A stretch of 64,000 nucleotides of DNA from Kalaharituber pfeilii. Taxonomy: Eukaryota > Ascomycota > Pezizomycetes > Pezizales > Pezizaceae. The position numbers and the translations under genes were made by a program. Below, in pieces: positions 1 through 11,524 of this stretch. Where the stretch lies: NCBI GenBank assembly GCA_015179045.1, contig WHUZ01000140.1, forward strand, positions 36,470-100,469, in the 5' to 3' direction. Under the pieces are notes generated by a model that was given only the letters and a program-made list of their open reading frames with translations, was not told the DNA's origin and searched no databases. Position 1 is the first letter of the stretch; each line of letters opens with the position of its first letter.

Positions 1-416
1 TTTAAAAAAAAAAAAAAAAGTACCCCCGCAGTAGCCTTATCAGAGAATTTCTCTTACGCATGGAAGCACCACTCGGGGGGTGCAGGTGAAGAGAGAGATA
101 CGGATGAAGGATAAGGTACAGATGAAGAGAAGGGGCCGGATTTATCTGTCTTGGAGTAATAGAAAATCGGTGGCGGGGTTGCGCAAAGATTTTTTTTCCG
201 ATCGATAAGAATTCTCGTTACAAGAACATATATGACTAAGCAGCAAAAATAAGAATAATGCTACTAACCAAGATATTATATTGTATGAGGGACCGGACCT
301 CATCTTATAGCGAATATATTCTGACACCGGCTGATAACGGGAGTATACTGTATACTACTTTCTCCATACACACCTAGTTATCGTAAACCAAAAAGCTCTC
401 CGTTACCTATCACCTA

Positions 417-480
417 TCCCTGCCATAGGCTGGTGGTCTGTACGCGGGGTTATTGTGACCCCCCCTACCACCCCAAAAAG
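417..480 (+). mobile_element. Hairpin-only retroinsertion (type B), copy 1
   Basis: A 64-bp insert lies between perfect direct repeats CCTATCACCTA (406-416 and 481-491). It starts one base before the hairpin foot: CCCTGC at 418-423 pairs with GCGGGG at 444-449 (one T-G wobble), with an inner stem AGGC/GTCT. The 3' end (CCACCCCAAAAAG) is only weakly A-rich. The same hairpin ends the large LINE at 61379. The target-site duplication shows retroposition; the LINE as the source of the machinery is inference. Confidence 0.75.
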
Positions 481-599
481 CCTATCACCTAACAAACTCA
501 GGGTAACAACCAAAAAAATCTAAGCACGTGCCGACCAATCCAACCCAGTCCGCGCAAAGTAACTCTTGGCTCTATAATAGCTTAGAACTACATTTTTAT

Positions 600-1110
600 T
601 ATGTACTGATGGGTTAGCTCACAGGCTCTCATTGACCTGCTCCACACGCCCCACCCCTCCCTACCCAGAATTCCGCTTCCATCTGTGTAGCATGCCATCC
701 AGCCTTGACTCTGAATTTTCAGGTCCCCACATCGCCCCGTGTGCGTCTTTATCTCTCGGGCCCTTATAGCCCATTATTGGGATTGGCTTCTTCCATTCCA
801 GGTTACCTCTGAGAGCTGACTCCTCTCCTGTCCTAACCTCCTCTTGGAGCCTTAGCACTCTGCCTTGCACTCGCGCTCTCTCGCCTTCTACAAAGGTGCA
901 GATTAGTACCAGATTGGCCAGTCCCTCCACGTCGTCTCGTCTCGTATCCCATGCGCATTGTGTGATCTTTCTCGCTACCGTATATTCCCATGCCTGCATC
1001 TTCTCTAGGTGTCCAGTACTGTGTTCTACCGGGATATTGCGCACAACTGGGATATTGAGCACTTCGGAACATGAAAAGGTTTGCAGTAGTGCCTGCAATT
1101 CATGTGCGAG
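600..1110 (-). mobile_element. LINE 3' fragment, degenerate
   Basis: Read on the minus strand, about 145 codons stay open. They contain AWEYTVARKITQ, DTRRDDVEGLANL and TFVEGERARVQGRVLRL. These match, residue for residue in many places, the region just upstream of RNase H in the LINE copy at 34984-36739 (RWQYTVARD, GTRRDIVEGITNL, TFVAGEQDRVEARTLRF). It is therefore a piece of ORF2 between the reverse transcriptase and RNase H. No active site is present and no ends were recognised. It lies inverted relative to the LINE copy that follows. Confidence 0.6.
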
Positions 1111-1740
1111 CCCTATGAAACTTTAGGATAATGGTTTTAACATATTGTGAAATATATCCTGCACCTCAATTTGCATGACATGGTGTAGTTGTTGGAGGAA
1201 GGACGGAGTCTTGATTAATTGAAGTTCGAGACCTATTTATAATTGAGATCTCGAGTACAAAGAGAATATAGATATTTCCAAATAAGGAATGGAAATACAA
1301 GTCACGTGTATTTAACTTGATGCTCACATGACTTTGGAAAATATCTAGAAGTATTAAGAGTAAAGAGCGTAGAGGCAGAAACATCCAGAATACATGATGT
1401 ATGACAGACGAATACATGACGTATGAGAGAACTAGAAAGTGGTAGAACATTACAGAATGATATAGAAGAATAAAGCCTGGTGGAAAGATTGGACGTTGCA
1501 CTATACCATTTTCAACAGTAGTGTACTGAGATATATCTAATTAGGCAATAGAGAACCTCTGCTTATAAAATTAGACACAGAGCAGCTAGATCACCGATGA
1601 GTTTAATTACACATTACCATGTGCCGGTGATCCTATATACCAAGTTTGGTGCTGACATGAGTATTGGAGCAGAAGTACCGACTGAAAATATTCGGAAATA
1701 GCAGCAACTGACCGAGGCCATATTCTCGATCACCGGACAG
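1111..1740. other. Noncoding stretch
   Basis: I see no supported gene, RNA or repeat with recognisable ends here. Open frames are short and lack recognisable domains. It separates the minus-strand LINE fragment from the 5' part of a plus-strand LINE. Confidence 0.4.
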
Positions 1741-2744
1741 GCTATTGGGAAGCGGAAAAAACCTACAAATCACCCTTGGCCCGGCGGCCTCGGAGGCGAC
1801 ACTCGAATACGGGGGACAGCACGGACAACGACACAGTCGAAGAAAGCGACACTTTCGAACGGATTTCAGCTCACTCACTTTCGCCCTCATCCTCAACGAA
1901 CCCTCAGCGACGACACACCTCACTCAACACCCCAGGCCGCCAAAGCAAGAAAGTCTTTGAGCTCCTGGACTAAGATGGAGGCCGAATTAGTCATATTGAA
2001 GAGCACCTACAGTACAATCAAGGTGAAAGCGACGATACCAGACACATACGATTCAACAATCACGGCCCAGGCCAAATTGGAGGGCACTGTCAGGGGAAGG
2101 TGAAGGTGGCACCGGGAAAGGGTGCATAACTGGAGGGCACTGGTTGCCGGATTGGGAAGGAATGCTGCGGGTAGCCGGGGAGGTGTTCTGCCCTTCTCCT
2201 GAAGAAGGACACCTAAGAATATACAACATCTCATCTTTTCGTTGTGGCTCCTGCGTAAAGGTGACCCACAATAGGCACAATCCTGGACACTTACGAGGAC
2301 AGCTCAGACGAGGAGGGCTCGGTAGCTACAGTGGTACCAGAAACATAGGCACCACAAAGGGGTACAGACACTGGCGGGGACAACTCCGAATTCACGGTAA
2401 TACCCGCAATGAGATATCAGCCAGCGACGACAGAACCGCGCCTGGGAACAGAGCCTAGCGGAGGTTTATACACACACCCACCTCTCCCCAACATCGCACC
2501 CAACGTGACCCCATCCTCGAGCACACAAGTGCAAGCATACAGACCAGGCACCCACTCAGGGCTGCCGACTATGTGATCCCGGAGTTTACACCATACGGGG
2601 CAGACTGGGACGACGTCATGTGGTGGAGACAGGAGAAAAGGAGAAAGAGGCTGAGGAGAGGGCCAGGCGAGCTGAGAAAGAGTAGAGGACGATATTGGGA
2701 TAGCGAAGGGCCCTAGTCAGGGCCTGGACCAGGGGGGAGTAGAA

Positions 2745-4480
2745 ATGGAACAAGAGCTGGAAGAGAAAGCATCGCTGGATAGGTATACAAGAGAAGGGCT
2801 AGTAAGAGCAATGTGGGGACTGTTGGGTGAGGCCTACGACCAGGTAGAATGGGAAGAGGAAGAGAAGGCTGAAAAGAGATGGTACCCAAGTAAGAGAGAG
2901 GTGCCAGCCCGTATCGACACCATGGCCAGCGACCACAGGGCTACTACAGGCCTGATAGTAAACTTTGGAACGATTTCGGAGGATTCAGAGAGGATTCTCA
3001 GAGACAGATGGCTGAGGTCAAAGCCCAGCTTGACGGGCTCAAGGAGAGACCAGCGCCAGAAACAACACCCATGCCAGCAGAGAAGCAAACACGGTTTCAA
3101 GACCCAGTAGCACCAATAGCAGCCCCAGCGGCAGTAGCCACCTTCGAGACCATGGCAGAAGCGGGGAAGATGGAAGGCCTTGACTTCGGTGGGATGGACG
3201 ACAGAAGACATGCAGCAGAGACAAAGAGACTGAGATGTGAGGAAGCACAAAAGGGAAATGAGAACAAGGGGAGGGAAGGGAGCAGAGGCCTGCAAGTGCT
3301 GCAAGAAGAGACAGAAGAGCATTCGATGGAGTGGACACCGACCCCGGCCCCTAATGTCCCACGGACTGAAAAGCAACCAACTCAAGCATCCGGCGACATG
3401 CCAGCCGAAAACGAGCCAGCTTTTAACAGCCCGAAAGCCCAACCTTCCCCATCACCTGGGGCCCCGAACGGACCAAAAGGAACAATACAGGATAGGCCAC
3501 ATACGACCACACACCGAAAGGGTACAACTCCAGCCACGAAGGCCAACCCAGGCCCCAAGCCTGCAGTAGGCTATGGCAAGCTAGAGTTTTCGGAACCCAA
3601 AACTGGATGGAGATAAATGAGCTTCCAAACTCTCGGGAAGTCAGAGAACACAGAGAAAAGATGAGGGTCAGAATTAGTAAAGGCCTAGGAACAGAAGCCC
3701 CATACCGAGTAAGGGACACAGTGCTAGACCCAAACTTTCCAAGGGAGACAATCCTCCTCATGGAAGACACGCAATTCAAGACCGGTGAGGAAGTTAGCAC
3801 CACTAGAAAGTGTAGTCAGGGGAGGACACCTATACCTGAAGGTAGACTAGAACCACAGAATGGTTGAACTAGTCACATTCAACATTAACACGAAGAAATC
3901 CCTCTAGAGGCTAGAAAAGGATCTTAGAGTCGAAAACCCCGATGTCCTTTCTGGAAGGTCCGTGAGAAGACTAGCAGATTACCAGATCCCAGTCAAAGCA
4001 GCAAACAAGGCAGTCTTCATGTTCGTCTCAGATGGTGTAATAGAACTACTGAAAGCAGGTTTTCTCTTCAGAGGTACAAAGATCAAGATAAGGCTCAGAA
4101 CAGACTTGGAGAACGAGAAATCTGGAAGCGCAAGAAGATATAGATATACTGTAGTTAGTGACGCAGTTGTTAAGTTTTCCTTTTAAATAAACCCTCGCCA
4201 TAGCCCATAGGGCGGTATGCGAGTATTGATATAAAAAATAATAATAATAATAATAAACAAAAGATATACAGCACCAGGCAGATACTGCAGACATTTTATC
4301 ATATGCCAGGTTATAGAATAGATACCCAAGCAATGATACCTCCCCGACTGGCTCAAAGGCTCTCCACGTAGACGGGAATACGAGGAGGCGATGAACCTGA
4401 ATAAGAAACCCTTTGCAGAAACATGCCAGTGCTGCGGAACAAAAGGAAGACATGAGAGAGAGTGCAAGAGAGCCAACACA
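2745..4480 (+). pseudogene. LINE ORF1 (Gag-like) remnant
   Basis: Open stretches in different frames (2745-3110, 3008-3616, 3607-3867, 3962-4142, resuming 4261-4480) are rich in Glu, Lys, Pro and Gln. They end in a Cys/His motif at about 4421-4465, C-x2-C-x5-H-x3-C in spacing, followed by basic residues, as expected of the nucleic-acid-binding C-terminus of a LINE ORF1 protein. The frames do not join without shifts. The 4143-4260 insertion splits the segment just before the knuckle: upstream SARRY and downstream TAPGRYCRHF join in frame if it is removed. Confidence 0.55.
4143..4260 (+). mobile_element. Short LINE-tail retroinsertion (type A hairpin)
   Basis: This 118-bp insert sits between AAGATATA copies at 4135-4142 and 4261-4268. 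It carries about 50 bp of 3'-UTR-like sequence, then a type A hairpin at 4194-4223 (CTCGC/GCGAG outer stem, GCCC-ATA-GGGC inner stem), then an A/AAT-rich tail. The host ORF1 frame reads through if one repeat plus the insert is removed. The 8-bp repeat alone is modest evidence; the restored frame strengthens it. Confidence 0.65.
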
Positions 4481-4514
4481 TCCCCGCCCGAGAACACCAG
4501 GGTCTGCAAGAGAG

Positions 4515-5043
4515 GCATGTTAAAGATCGCATGCTGGAATGTAGAAAGGTCGGCGATATGTACGGATCTGGTATTGCAGGAGGCAGCAGATGATAAAGTA
4601 GATATTGTTTCATAAGAGAGAACTGGAGAGCACCAGGAGGGGGAATGACTTTTCATCCATCATATACACCCAAGGAGGACAGGAAAGTGGCAGCTTATAT
4701 ATGGAAAGACAGGGTAGACGGCTTAAGGGTCCATGGCCAGGGTGGATATATAGTACTGGAGCTAAGAGAGAGGCGGATAGCAGGAGTCTACTGGAACAAA
4801 GAGACAAAGATTCAAAAAGAGCTAGAAGAAATAAGTATGGTAGACATAGTCATAGGAGACTGCAACAGCAATGACAGAGAATGGTCGAGCAAACATGACA
4901 CAAGGGGAAGAACGCTTAGGGAAAAGCTGGAGAGTATCGGACTAACCCAGCAGATCAGAAAGGGAACAATAACTTGGACCCCAGTTGTCGAAGGTATAAC
5001 GAGAAATGCACTACTGGGCCTAGTATTCACCAGGTCTAGAGAC
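4515..5043 (+). pseudogene. LINE endonuclease (EEP family) remnant
   Basis: The start MLKIACWNVERS is the usual N-terminus of an apurinic-like endonuclease. VDIVIGDCNSNDREWSS matches the block around the catalytic Asp/Asn (GDxN), and ITWTPVVEGITRNALLGLVF corresponds to the C-terminal T-W-x-x-x-G...DLVF block. Stops and frame changes occur near 4612 and 4645. The enzyme would nick target DNA for reverse transcription; this copy cannot make it. Confidence 0.6.
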
Positions 5044-5294
5044 TAAGCCAAGGCGGGACCACATAGATTGCCTGCTCAGATCATGCCATGGTCAAAGGAA
5101 GACTGCATTAGGTAGTCGAGAACACAAGAACAATTATAATCACGAACTGAGAAAGATAGGAGGAGTTTGTAGACAGGTGGAGTGACATACTACTAAGAGA
5201 GGGGATGAATGGATATGAGATACTGAAGACCTCAGTAGCCAGTTCATGAAGCAAGCCAGAATCAGAGAGGTCTAAGAGATAGTTTGATAAGGAG

Positions 5295-5967
5295 GTGAAG
5301 GAAGCAAGAAAACAGGTTTTTTTTTTTTTTTTTTTTCACGTGACCCCGCGTGCAGCTTTCTGCCATGGCAGGGCAAGAAAACAGGTAAAGAGTATCCTGC
5401 AGAAGAACATTGGAGCGTTTGCGGAGGGCAGAACGAGAGCATGGAGACTACTAAAAGAGATAATAAGAGACAAGAAGAGGACCTCTGGAAGGAATACCTG
5501 GAGGGGGATAAGGTCGAATCGCTATGGGATGTCTTTAGGCTTGCACTGGGCCCTTTCTGCCAGAGAGACCTAATACGTGTTATAGGTACGGACCAGGAGG
5601 TACGGACCAGGAGGTAGCTGAGCTATTTATTGAAAGGAACTTCATTATAGCAGATACGGCCAACTGGAGACCTATGCCACACCCAATAGGACTCCTCCTA
5701 GATCACGAGAAGGCAAGTAAGGAAATTGACAAGACTCTTAATAAAACAAAGTCAAGAGTAGCTCCCGGTCCAGACAATGTACAGTACGGCCTCCTAAAGC
5801 TCCTAAAAAGCACCACTGGGAAGTAGTCAGGGAGAAAATCGTGGACTACATAAATAGGGATTGCAGCTTTGCGAGAGGTTTCGACTTAGTGATGATACTC
5901 AAGAAGGGCAGAGACAGCCGTGAGGTTAGTAGCTGGAGGCCCATCATACTTCTCAATATGGTAGAGT
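5295..5967 (+). pseudogene. LINE reverse transcriptase N-terminal remnant
   Basis: After removal of the insert at 5317-5372, the frame reads KEARKQ then VKSILQKNIGAFAEG and TRAWRLLKEIIRDKK, the linker ahead of RT. Further on are APGPDNVQYGLLKLL and ILKKGRDSREVSSWRP, RT blocks 1 and 2. The match ends at NMVE (5967). The palm with YxDD is missing, so this is a broken copy. Confidence 0.6.
5317..5372 (-). mobile_element. Hairpin-only retroinsertion (type B), copy 2, inverted
   Basis: A 56-bp insert is flanked by a perfect 13-bp direct repeat, GCAAGAAAACAGG (5304-5316 and 5373-5385). On the minus strand it reads CCTGCCATGGCAG, AAAGCTGCACGCGGGG, then TCACGTG and an A-tract of about 19. It starts at the hairpin foot (the first C is shared with the repeat) and contains nothing upstream of it. 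The inner stem GCAG/CTGC differs from other copies on both sides. It interrupts LINE ORF2, whose frame is restored without it. Confidence 0.85.
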
Positions 5968-7710
5968 GATTCGATCCGAAACCTGATCTCTCCTTATATG
6001 GTTGAAAGCACTTGACATCGTCATCCACTAACGCTACATACTCATCCTTCCCTCTCTTGAACACTTCCGCCAGTACTTCTCTTTGTAGTTCCTTTGAGCT
6101 TCTGTATGGGACTTCCCACGATTAGCTGCTTTCGAATAGTTGGTCCAGCTTTTGTAATCGATTGGGTATGACTTTCTGTCCCAGCGTGATACACAGTAGC
6201 TACTGAGTGAGCTTGCCAAGGAGTACTATTGTACAGGTAGTGAATTTCGCAGATCCAGGAGGTCAAGTCAATGCCCACACACACACACGTCCATCTCATC
6301 AACACCAACCTGCTGTAACGAACCAACCTCCACCACGGCCGAAATACTCCTCCCGCACGTGACGCGCGAGACCCGAGGCCCCGAGACCCTGCCACAGCCC
6401 GAACTCCTGCCGAGCCGCCGCGTAGCGGCAGTGCCTGAAAGCTCCGACCCTCGCCCCCAGCCCTGAGTCCTTACGCACAGCAGCCGCTTGCATCCCGGTC
6501 GCTGCCCGTATGTTCCTGCATATTCGTCCAGAATGTTCTCCTGCATTAGCTCGAAGTTTCTCCCGCGCTAGTTTGTTCTTCTGCCAAGTTTCTGGGCTCG
6601 TTTGATTCTCTTGTATCTAGAATGTTCTTCTGCCAAGTTCCTGGGCTCTCCATAGAGGAGGCTCACCCCCACCTCCCGCTCTGCTCCTCACGTAACAACT
6701 TGTATCCACACTCAGGCTGTACGTAATTCTGCATACATCTACATCATATAGCGCCGACTGTCTCTACCCGCCGTGAACTCCGCTGCCTCCCTGGCACCCG
6801 CTGCCTACCCTGTACCTCGACCCCGGCCCTGACCCATTCTTTACACCTGCACACCAATGTCGCATACCAGATCATCCAAGCAAGCACTTCCAGATATCCA
6901 GTCCAAGGCGGTGTTTGCAGACTTTCATGCTCTGAACGATGCTCTTGTGAGCTTGGGGATTGGGGAAGAGGCAATAATCCCCTTGCACTCTGAAGAAACA
7001 GCACTACAGGTTGTTGCATCTGTAGAGTCTACAAGGACTCTGAAAGAAAAATCACTGCCGTAGGATTTACACTCGTTTTGGCACCTGTCGTAGAGTGCTA
7101 GCAACTGACCTGGAACCATCATACTCGATGCAACTAGCATCAGCTACCCCTCTATCACGAAACGGGCCCTGGTAAGGCCAACGCCAACTAGGATCCATAA
7201 CTCCTCCCAAGGCTGGATCCAAGAGGAACAACTAAGGGTGTTGGCATCAGGATGGCTAACGCTTGCGGAAGCAACTGTTTTGAAGATTATGGTTGGAACA
7301 AGTATGTTTGGATTTGATAATCAAGGTTGGAATGCTTGATGTATCTTGAGCTGACAGTTTTAAGCCATTGGGCCTTTCCAGCAAGCTTACGCAGGGTCTG
7401 TGAAAGAGCCCGACTGTGCCCTGAAAATTTCTGGGCAGACATTCCCTTCCTTGACAATTGAGGTCGGCTGGACGGAGTCATTTCCTAAACCCAGCACGAT
7501 ATCGACATTTGGATGGCGGGAACAGGAGGAGCTACTATAGTAGCTATCATTATCAAATTGAACAAGAGGGCTCCTGGAAGATTGGCAGACTTCTACCAAG
7601 TTGCGAGGAGAAGCTTGATTGCACCAGCAGGTTACGTAATGGAGCCCCTCCAAGTGAGTCATCTGTCCCTACCGTGAGTCGACAATAACTAGAGATACTT
7701 ATGGTACGTT
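5968..7710. other. Unassigned stretch, probably transposon debris
   Basis: LINE similarity ends at 5967 and nothing certain follows for 1.7 kb. A 68-codon open frame at 6857-7063 (start MSHTRSSKQALPDIQ) has no domain I recognise. A phrase TGTTCTTCTGCCAAGTT occurs twice (about 6565 and 6622), suggesting a local duplication. I assign no function. Confidence 0.4.
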
Positions 7711-8070
7711 ATGCCGACGATAACAGGATCTCTTTCCTCCCCCTCAAAACGCGAACCAACAGGTTATTCGTGTGAGCAGAGAGGAATTATTTGGGCAACA
7801 GGTGCAGCAGGAGAGAAACCCCCAAGATGTTTGGGAACTAAGCCTCGACCGTTTACGGGCGAATGTGGACACCAATGCGCGGATGGAGGGATATATCCTT
7901 CTGTAAAAGTTATTCTGTACATCCAGTGGCTCAATATGAACTGGTATGCATATGTCCATGCAACCATAGACAGACACACCAAAGGAGGGCCAGGGGAGTT
8001 GGACAGATTTGTGCTAAACCTTGGGTTTCTGAGACATTCACCTGCAGGACACCCTGTCACTGCACTCTAA
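7711..8070 (+). pseudogene. Possible Ty3/gypsy Gag remnant
   Basis: The frame contains TKPRPFTGE, a phrase common at the start of the Gag core of fungal Ty3-type elements (KPxxFxGE). About 30 residues later comes VKVILYIQWLNMNWYAYV, where such Gags have a KVxYxxxxLxGxAxxW-like block, and then GGPGELDRFVLNL. The alignment is from memory and one or two frame changes are needed. No LTR or Pol was found attached. A C-run and a T-run (8089-8123) follow it. Confidence 0.4.
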
Positions 8071-8385
8071 TCGAGAATAGGCACTAGGACCCCCCCCCCC
8101 CCCGTCCTTTTTTTTTTTTTTTTGTCCTTCTTTCTTTATATATATATATGTGCCGGGCCATTCGTAACAGTGATTCAGTCGCCACTGGCCCGGGCCAGTC
8201 ACCCCTGGTCCGGGCTACTCAGTAGCACCACGGTTCATAATTTTTTTTTCTGTACAAAGCACTATGCTGGCTGTCTTGGGAACAGTCATGGAGATGGAGA
8301 CAGGTGAAGAGGAGGGGGCAGAGAGGAAGTATGAGGAGGTGTAAGCAAGAGGGAATCTGTTTGGAATCCCGGCACCAGGCGCGAG

Positions 8386-8620
8386 TTAGACTCGGAGGAA
8401 GGTGGTTGCGGACAAGTGTGTACGAGACAGATAGAGGAAGGAAATAGGAAGGTCACTGGGGTTATCTCTCCGATTTTTCACCCGCAGCAAGTACGAATTC
8501 CGCGGCACCACATGTATTTAGCCGCTTGCTCTTATTCTTTCGTTCTTTAATTTCAATAAAACACCTCGCCATAGCCCATAGGGCGGCATGCGAGTAATGA
8601 AATAAATAAATAAAAAAAAA
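8386..8620 (+). mobile_element. Truncated LINE/SINE-like insertion with type A hairpin tail
   Basis: A 235-bp insert lies between perfect 12-bp direct repeats ACCAGGCGCGAG (8374-8385 and 8621-8632). Its 3' end carries the hairpin CTCGC...GCGAG at 8565-8594 with inner stem GCCC-ATA-GGGC, then AATGAAATAAATAAAT and an A-run. Unlike the hairpin-only inserts it keeps about 180 bp upstream of the hairpin, with no recognisable coding part. It is a 5'-truncated LINE or a SINE. Confidence 0.75.
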
Positions 8621-8929
8621 ACCAGGCGCGAGGAGTTTGATCATCTTGGGTGACGAGGCAGACCAAATGGGGACAGAAGGGTGGAAGGTACCAATTCTGC
8701 CCCCTTTCCGAAGATAGAAATCTTAAATCCACAGCAAACAAAGAGGAGAGGAGCCAGGGAACGAAAAAGAGGAAAGAGAGGAGATAGAGGTAGTAGAGGG
8801 AGAGGATGGGGATGGGGGGAGCATGACTGGGCACTAGGGGATAGGGCCATAGCATTCAGGGCAGCGATGCTGAGGGGGATGCTGACAAGGGAAGGAAAAA
8901 AGAGGACGAAAATTGAGGAGTCATGATAC

Positions 8930-9990
8930 CAAAACTAGGAAGGACTAAATGCAGGCGAAGAAGTAGAGGCCAATCAACTTTATCAACTGTATAACCAAAC
9001 TAGGTGAGAAGATAGTAGCAAATGAACTATAAAAGATAGAAGAGTTGTTTCACTAACTACCAGTGTGGTAGTAGAAAAGGAAGAAATATAAGTGATGGGG
9101 GCAGTAACAAAGATGTAGCACTGTCTGAGCAGGGGAGAAGGTACAGTGTGGTACTTGAATAATATAGTAGGAGAGCTCAATCATGTGGGAGGGAAGGAGG
9201 TTCTCAGGAAGATATGAAAAAACAGAAAGGCAAATAGGTGGGAGGGGTAGTTGCAGAGCTTCTTCAGAAAGAGAAAGTTTACAGTAGAATGAGATGGAAA
9301 GGTCAAAGGAAGGAGGAGGACTAACATCATGGTACCACAGAGGTCACTACTATCACCAGTCATCCTTTTGATTTGGTTAGCAGCAACACTGCAGAAGATG
9401 GAGGATACCCTAACAAGAGAGCTGCCAGGCCTAGAGGTGGAGGTACCCTCGTACGTGGATGATATAAATGCGACAGTATGGGACTGGGAGGGTATAAAAG
9501 GATATGAAGTAGATAATGAATGGTATGAGTGAGAGGTATTGTAGCGAGAGTGGCAGATGAGAATGGGGTACCACTTGAGGAGGCGAAACATGAGGATATA
9601 GCCTTTTGAGAAGGGTAGCAGGAGGAGGAAAGATGTGAAGAAAGTTAAGTGGTTTGGTATTTTCAACACTACACTGACCTTTGATTTCCATTGGAAATCA
9701 AGGATTGAAAAGACAAGAAAGCTGGCAGGAACATTTATGGGGATAGGAGGAGGGCGGTGAGGGCTGACTCCAAGGAGTTGGAGGCAGTTATACACTGGTA
9801 TGGTGAGGGCAGCCATCATGTGGGAGCCCGGAAATTGGGTGGAGAGGAGGGGTTGGAGGGGGGAGTCGTGGCAACGAAATATGGAAAATCTGCAGTACCA
9901 GGTCCTGAAGAATGCGACAGGGGGATGGGCGGTACATGGCATTACTGATTATCTGCAACTTACACATGGACGGCTGTACGCGTTACAATG
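8930..9990 (+). mobile_element. LINE reverse transcriptase fragment, degenerate
   Basis: Three blocks match the large LINE at 54.5-61.4 kb in order. First is RPINFINCITKLGEKIVANEL-like sequence (8965-9030; compare RPINLINCIGKIGEKVMASRL at 59150). Second is PQRSLLSPVILLIWLAATLQKME with EVPSYVDDINATVWDW (9332-9485; YVDD catalytic motif kept). Third is KWFGIFNTTLTFDFHW with GMVRAAIMWE and YQVLKNATGGW (9650-9935), the thumb/connection region. Many stops and frame changes are present. It ends near 9990 without a recognised tail. Confidence 0.7.
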
Positions 9991-10041
9991 TCACATGTAA
10001 ACATTGTCACCAAAAATTTGTCTCTTTTATGGTGGAGCCAG

Positions 10042-10074
<33 letters not shown>

Positions 10075-11520
10075 GTATCCAGCAATTACGGAACAAACGT
10101 TGCATATCACTAAAGTCCCTATCAAAAAGTCGCCGCAATGAAAATGAGGACATAAGATGGGCAAGTAGCGAAGCAGCGAAGCAGTGTGAAAAAAAAAAAA
10201 AAAAAAAGAAAATTAAAAAACAAATACGCCGTTTTTTTTGCAAAGAGGGGGGGATTCCTCACCTGCCAGATTATTCTTTGCGAAAACTGGAGAACGCAGT
10301 TATGTATGTCGCTAAGAGGACCAAGATTGGTTTAACCGCTACACAAAGCGTAGGTCTGTTTTACGCTGAACAGTAAAAAACGCATCATACGTGAAAGAAA
10401 AGGCCTTGTGGTCAGGAGGCGGGTCATTGCTAGTACTAGTACATACATACCACGAAAGCTCAATCACTTACCTAAGTATACATCCGCAGCCCATCCGCAT
10501 CCCCATCCTCGATCTCCATCCCCGTCCACCATACCTCATCCTACCCATTCAACCTATTACATTTCCATTCCTCTTCACCAACACTAACTCTAAACTTACA
10601 CTAGGCGTAATAATACAAAAACGCAGGGTATGCTGTCCTACCTATATGTAAAAGCGGTCGCCGGAGGTGGTGAAGGCGGAGGCGGCGGGGTGGGATGGGG
10701 TGGGGTCTAAGTGGTCCGTGGGAGTTTTGCTCACTTACTTGAGGTTCTTCTCTAACAACAGATGTAACAACCCCTAGGTAGTGTCATAGAGATACTGTAG
10801 CATCTGACGCTCGTCGCCAGCTTCCCGCAACGATAAATTTCTCTTGGCAGTTTTGCGAAATTTTACATCCTGTCGCTTTCTGGCCCAAAGTAACTTTTCC
10901 CTTGATTCATTGTTTTTCAAAAAATTAAAAAAAAACAAAAAAACACCAACGCTACGACCCTACAAATTTCCCCAATTTTCTCGAAATAACCCGCCGCTGA
11001 ACAAAAATTACTACAAACCACATATATCACACTTCCCCTCCTTCATTTCCTTTCCATTTCAGCGTTCTCACTATTCACTCTTATTCTCATTATCCAACAA
11101 AAAACAAATAACCTAAAAACAAAACAAAAAAACAGCAAAGAAACAAACAAACAAACAAACAAGCAAACAAACAAACAAAAAAAGGTTACCGGTACCCCAT
11201 ATCATATCAAATACAACCATACACACAATTCTCTCGCTCCCCCACTATCAGTTCCTCACTGCTCAAGAATTCAAAAAAAAAAAGAACCATCAACCAAAGA
11301 AAACTTGATGAATAAGCAAGAAAACAAGGAAATATTGGGTAATAGCTATAAGGTAAGGTCAATTTTTAAAGCTTGGTAAGACAAAACACATAAAACAAAA
11401 AACACATAAGCTATAAATAATCACTAAAACCAAAAACAACAAACGTAAGCCCCTCCTCCCCAAAAAAACTTCGCCCCCACTCAAAACCGAAAACGCAACC
11501 ATCTCCCCAAATACCACTTA
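9991..11520. other. Noncoding stretch with A-tracts and (AAAC)n
   Basis: Two long A-runs (about 10040-10072 and 10190-10206) may be old retroelement tails, but neither has the hairpin or a clear target repeat. An AAAC tetranucleotide run lies at about 11139-11180. No gene is supported. The segment nearest 11520 is probably the 3' UTR and downstream region of the minus-strand zinc-finger gene. Confidence 0.4.
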
Positions 11521-11524
11521 CCCC

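Larger units (their letters stand above)
1741..5967 (+). mobile_element. Degenerate Tad1-like LINE, 5' part (ORF1, endonuclease, start of RT)
   Basis: The order is that of a fungal non-LTR retrotransposon. A charged, Pro/Gln/Lys-rich ORF1 covers about 1745-4480 in several frames. A Cys/His knuckle-like motif (CQCCGTKGRHEREC) lies near 4430. An endonuclease start (LKIACWNVERS, 4520) and VIGDCNSNDREWSS (4850) follow. The N-terminal RT region has SRVAPGPDNVQYGLLK (5755) and SWRPIILLNMVE (5932). Similarity stops at about 5967, before the catalytic YxDD. Frameshifts and stops are spread throughout and two short retroinsertions interrupt it (4143-4260, 5317-5372). Removing each insert with one flanking repeat restores the reading frame, so both landed when the coding sequence was still close to intact. 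Confidence 0.75.

Noticed and set aside
6314..6708. TGTAACGAACC...CACGTAACA as a possible LTR
   Set aside because: The ends are only loosely inverted (TGTAACG against TGTTACG) and the flanking bases show no direct repeat.
8089..8123. Run of C followed by run of T
   Set aside because: Homopolymers without a hairpin, target repeat or gene context; possibly an assembly or sequencing artefact.
10040..10206. A-tracts as further LINE tail insertions
   Set aside because: No hairpin precedes either tract and no flanking direct repeat was found.
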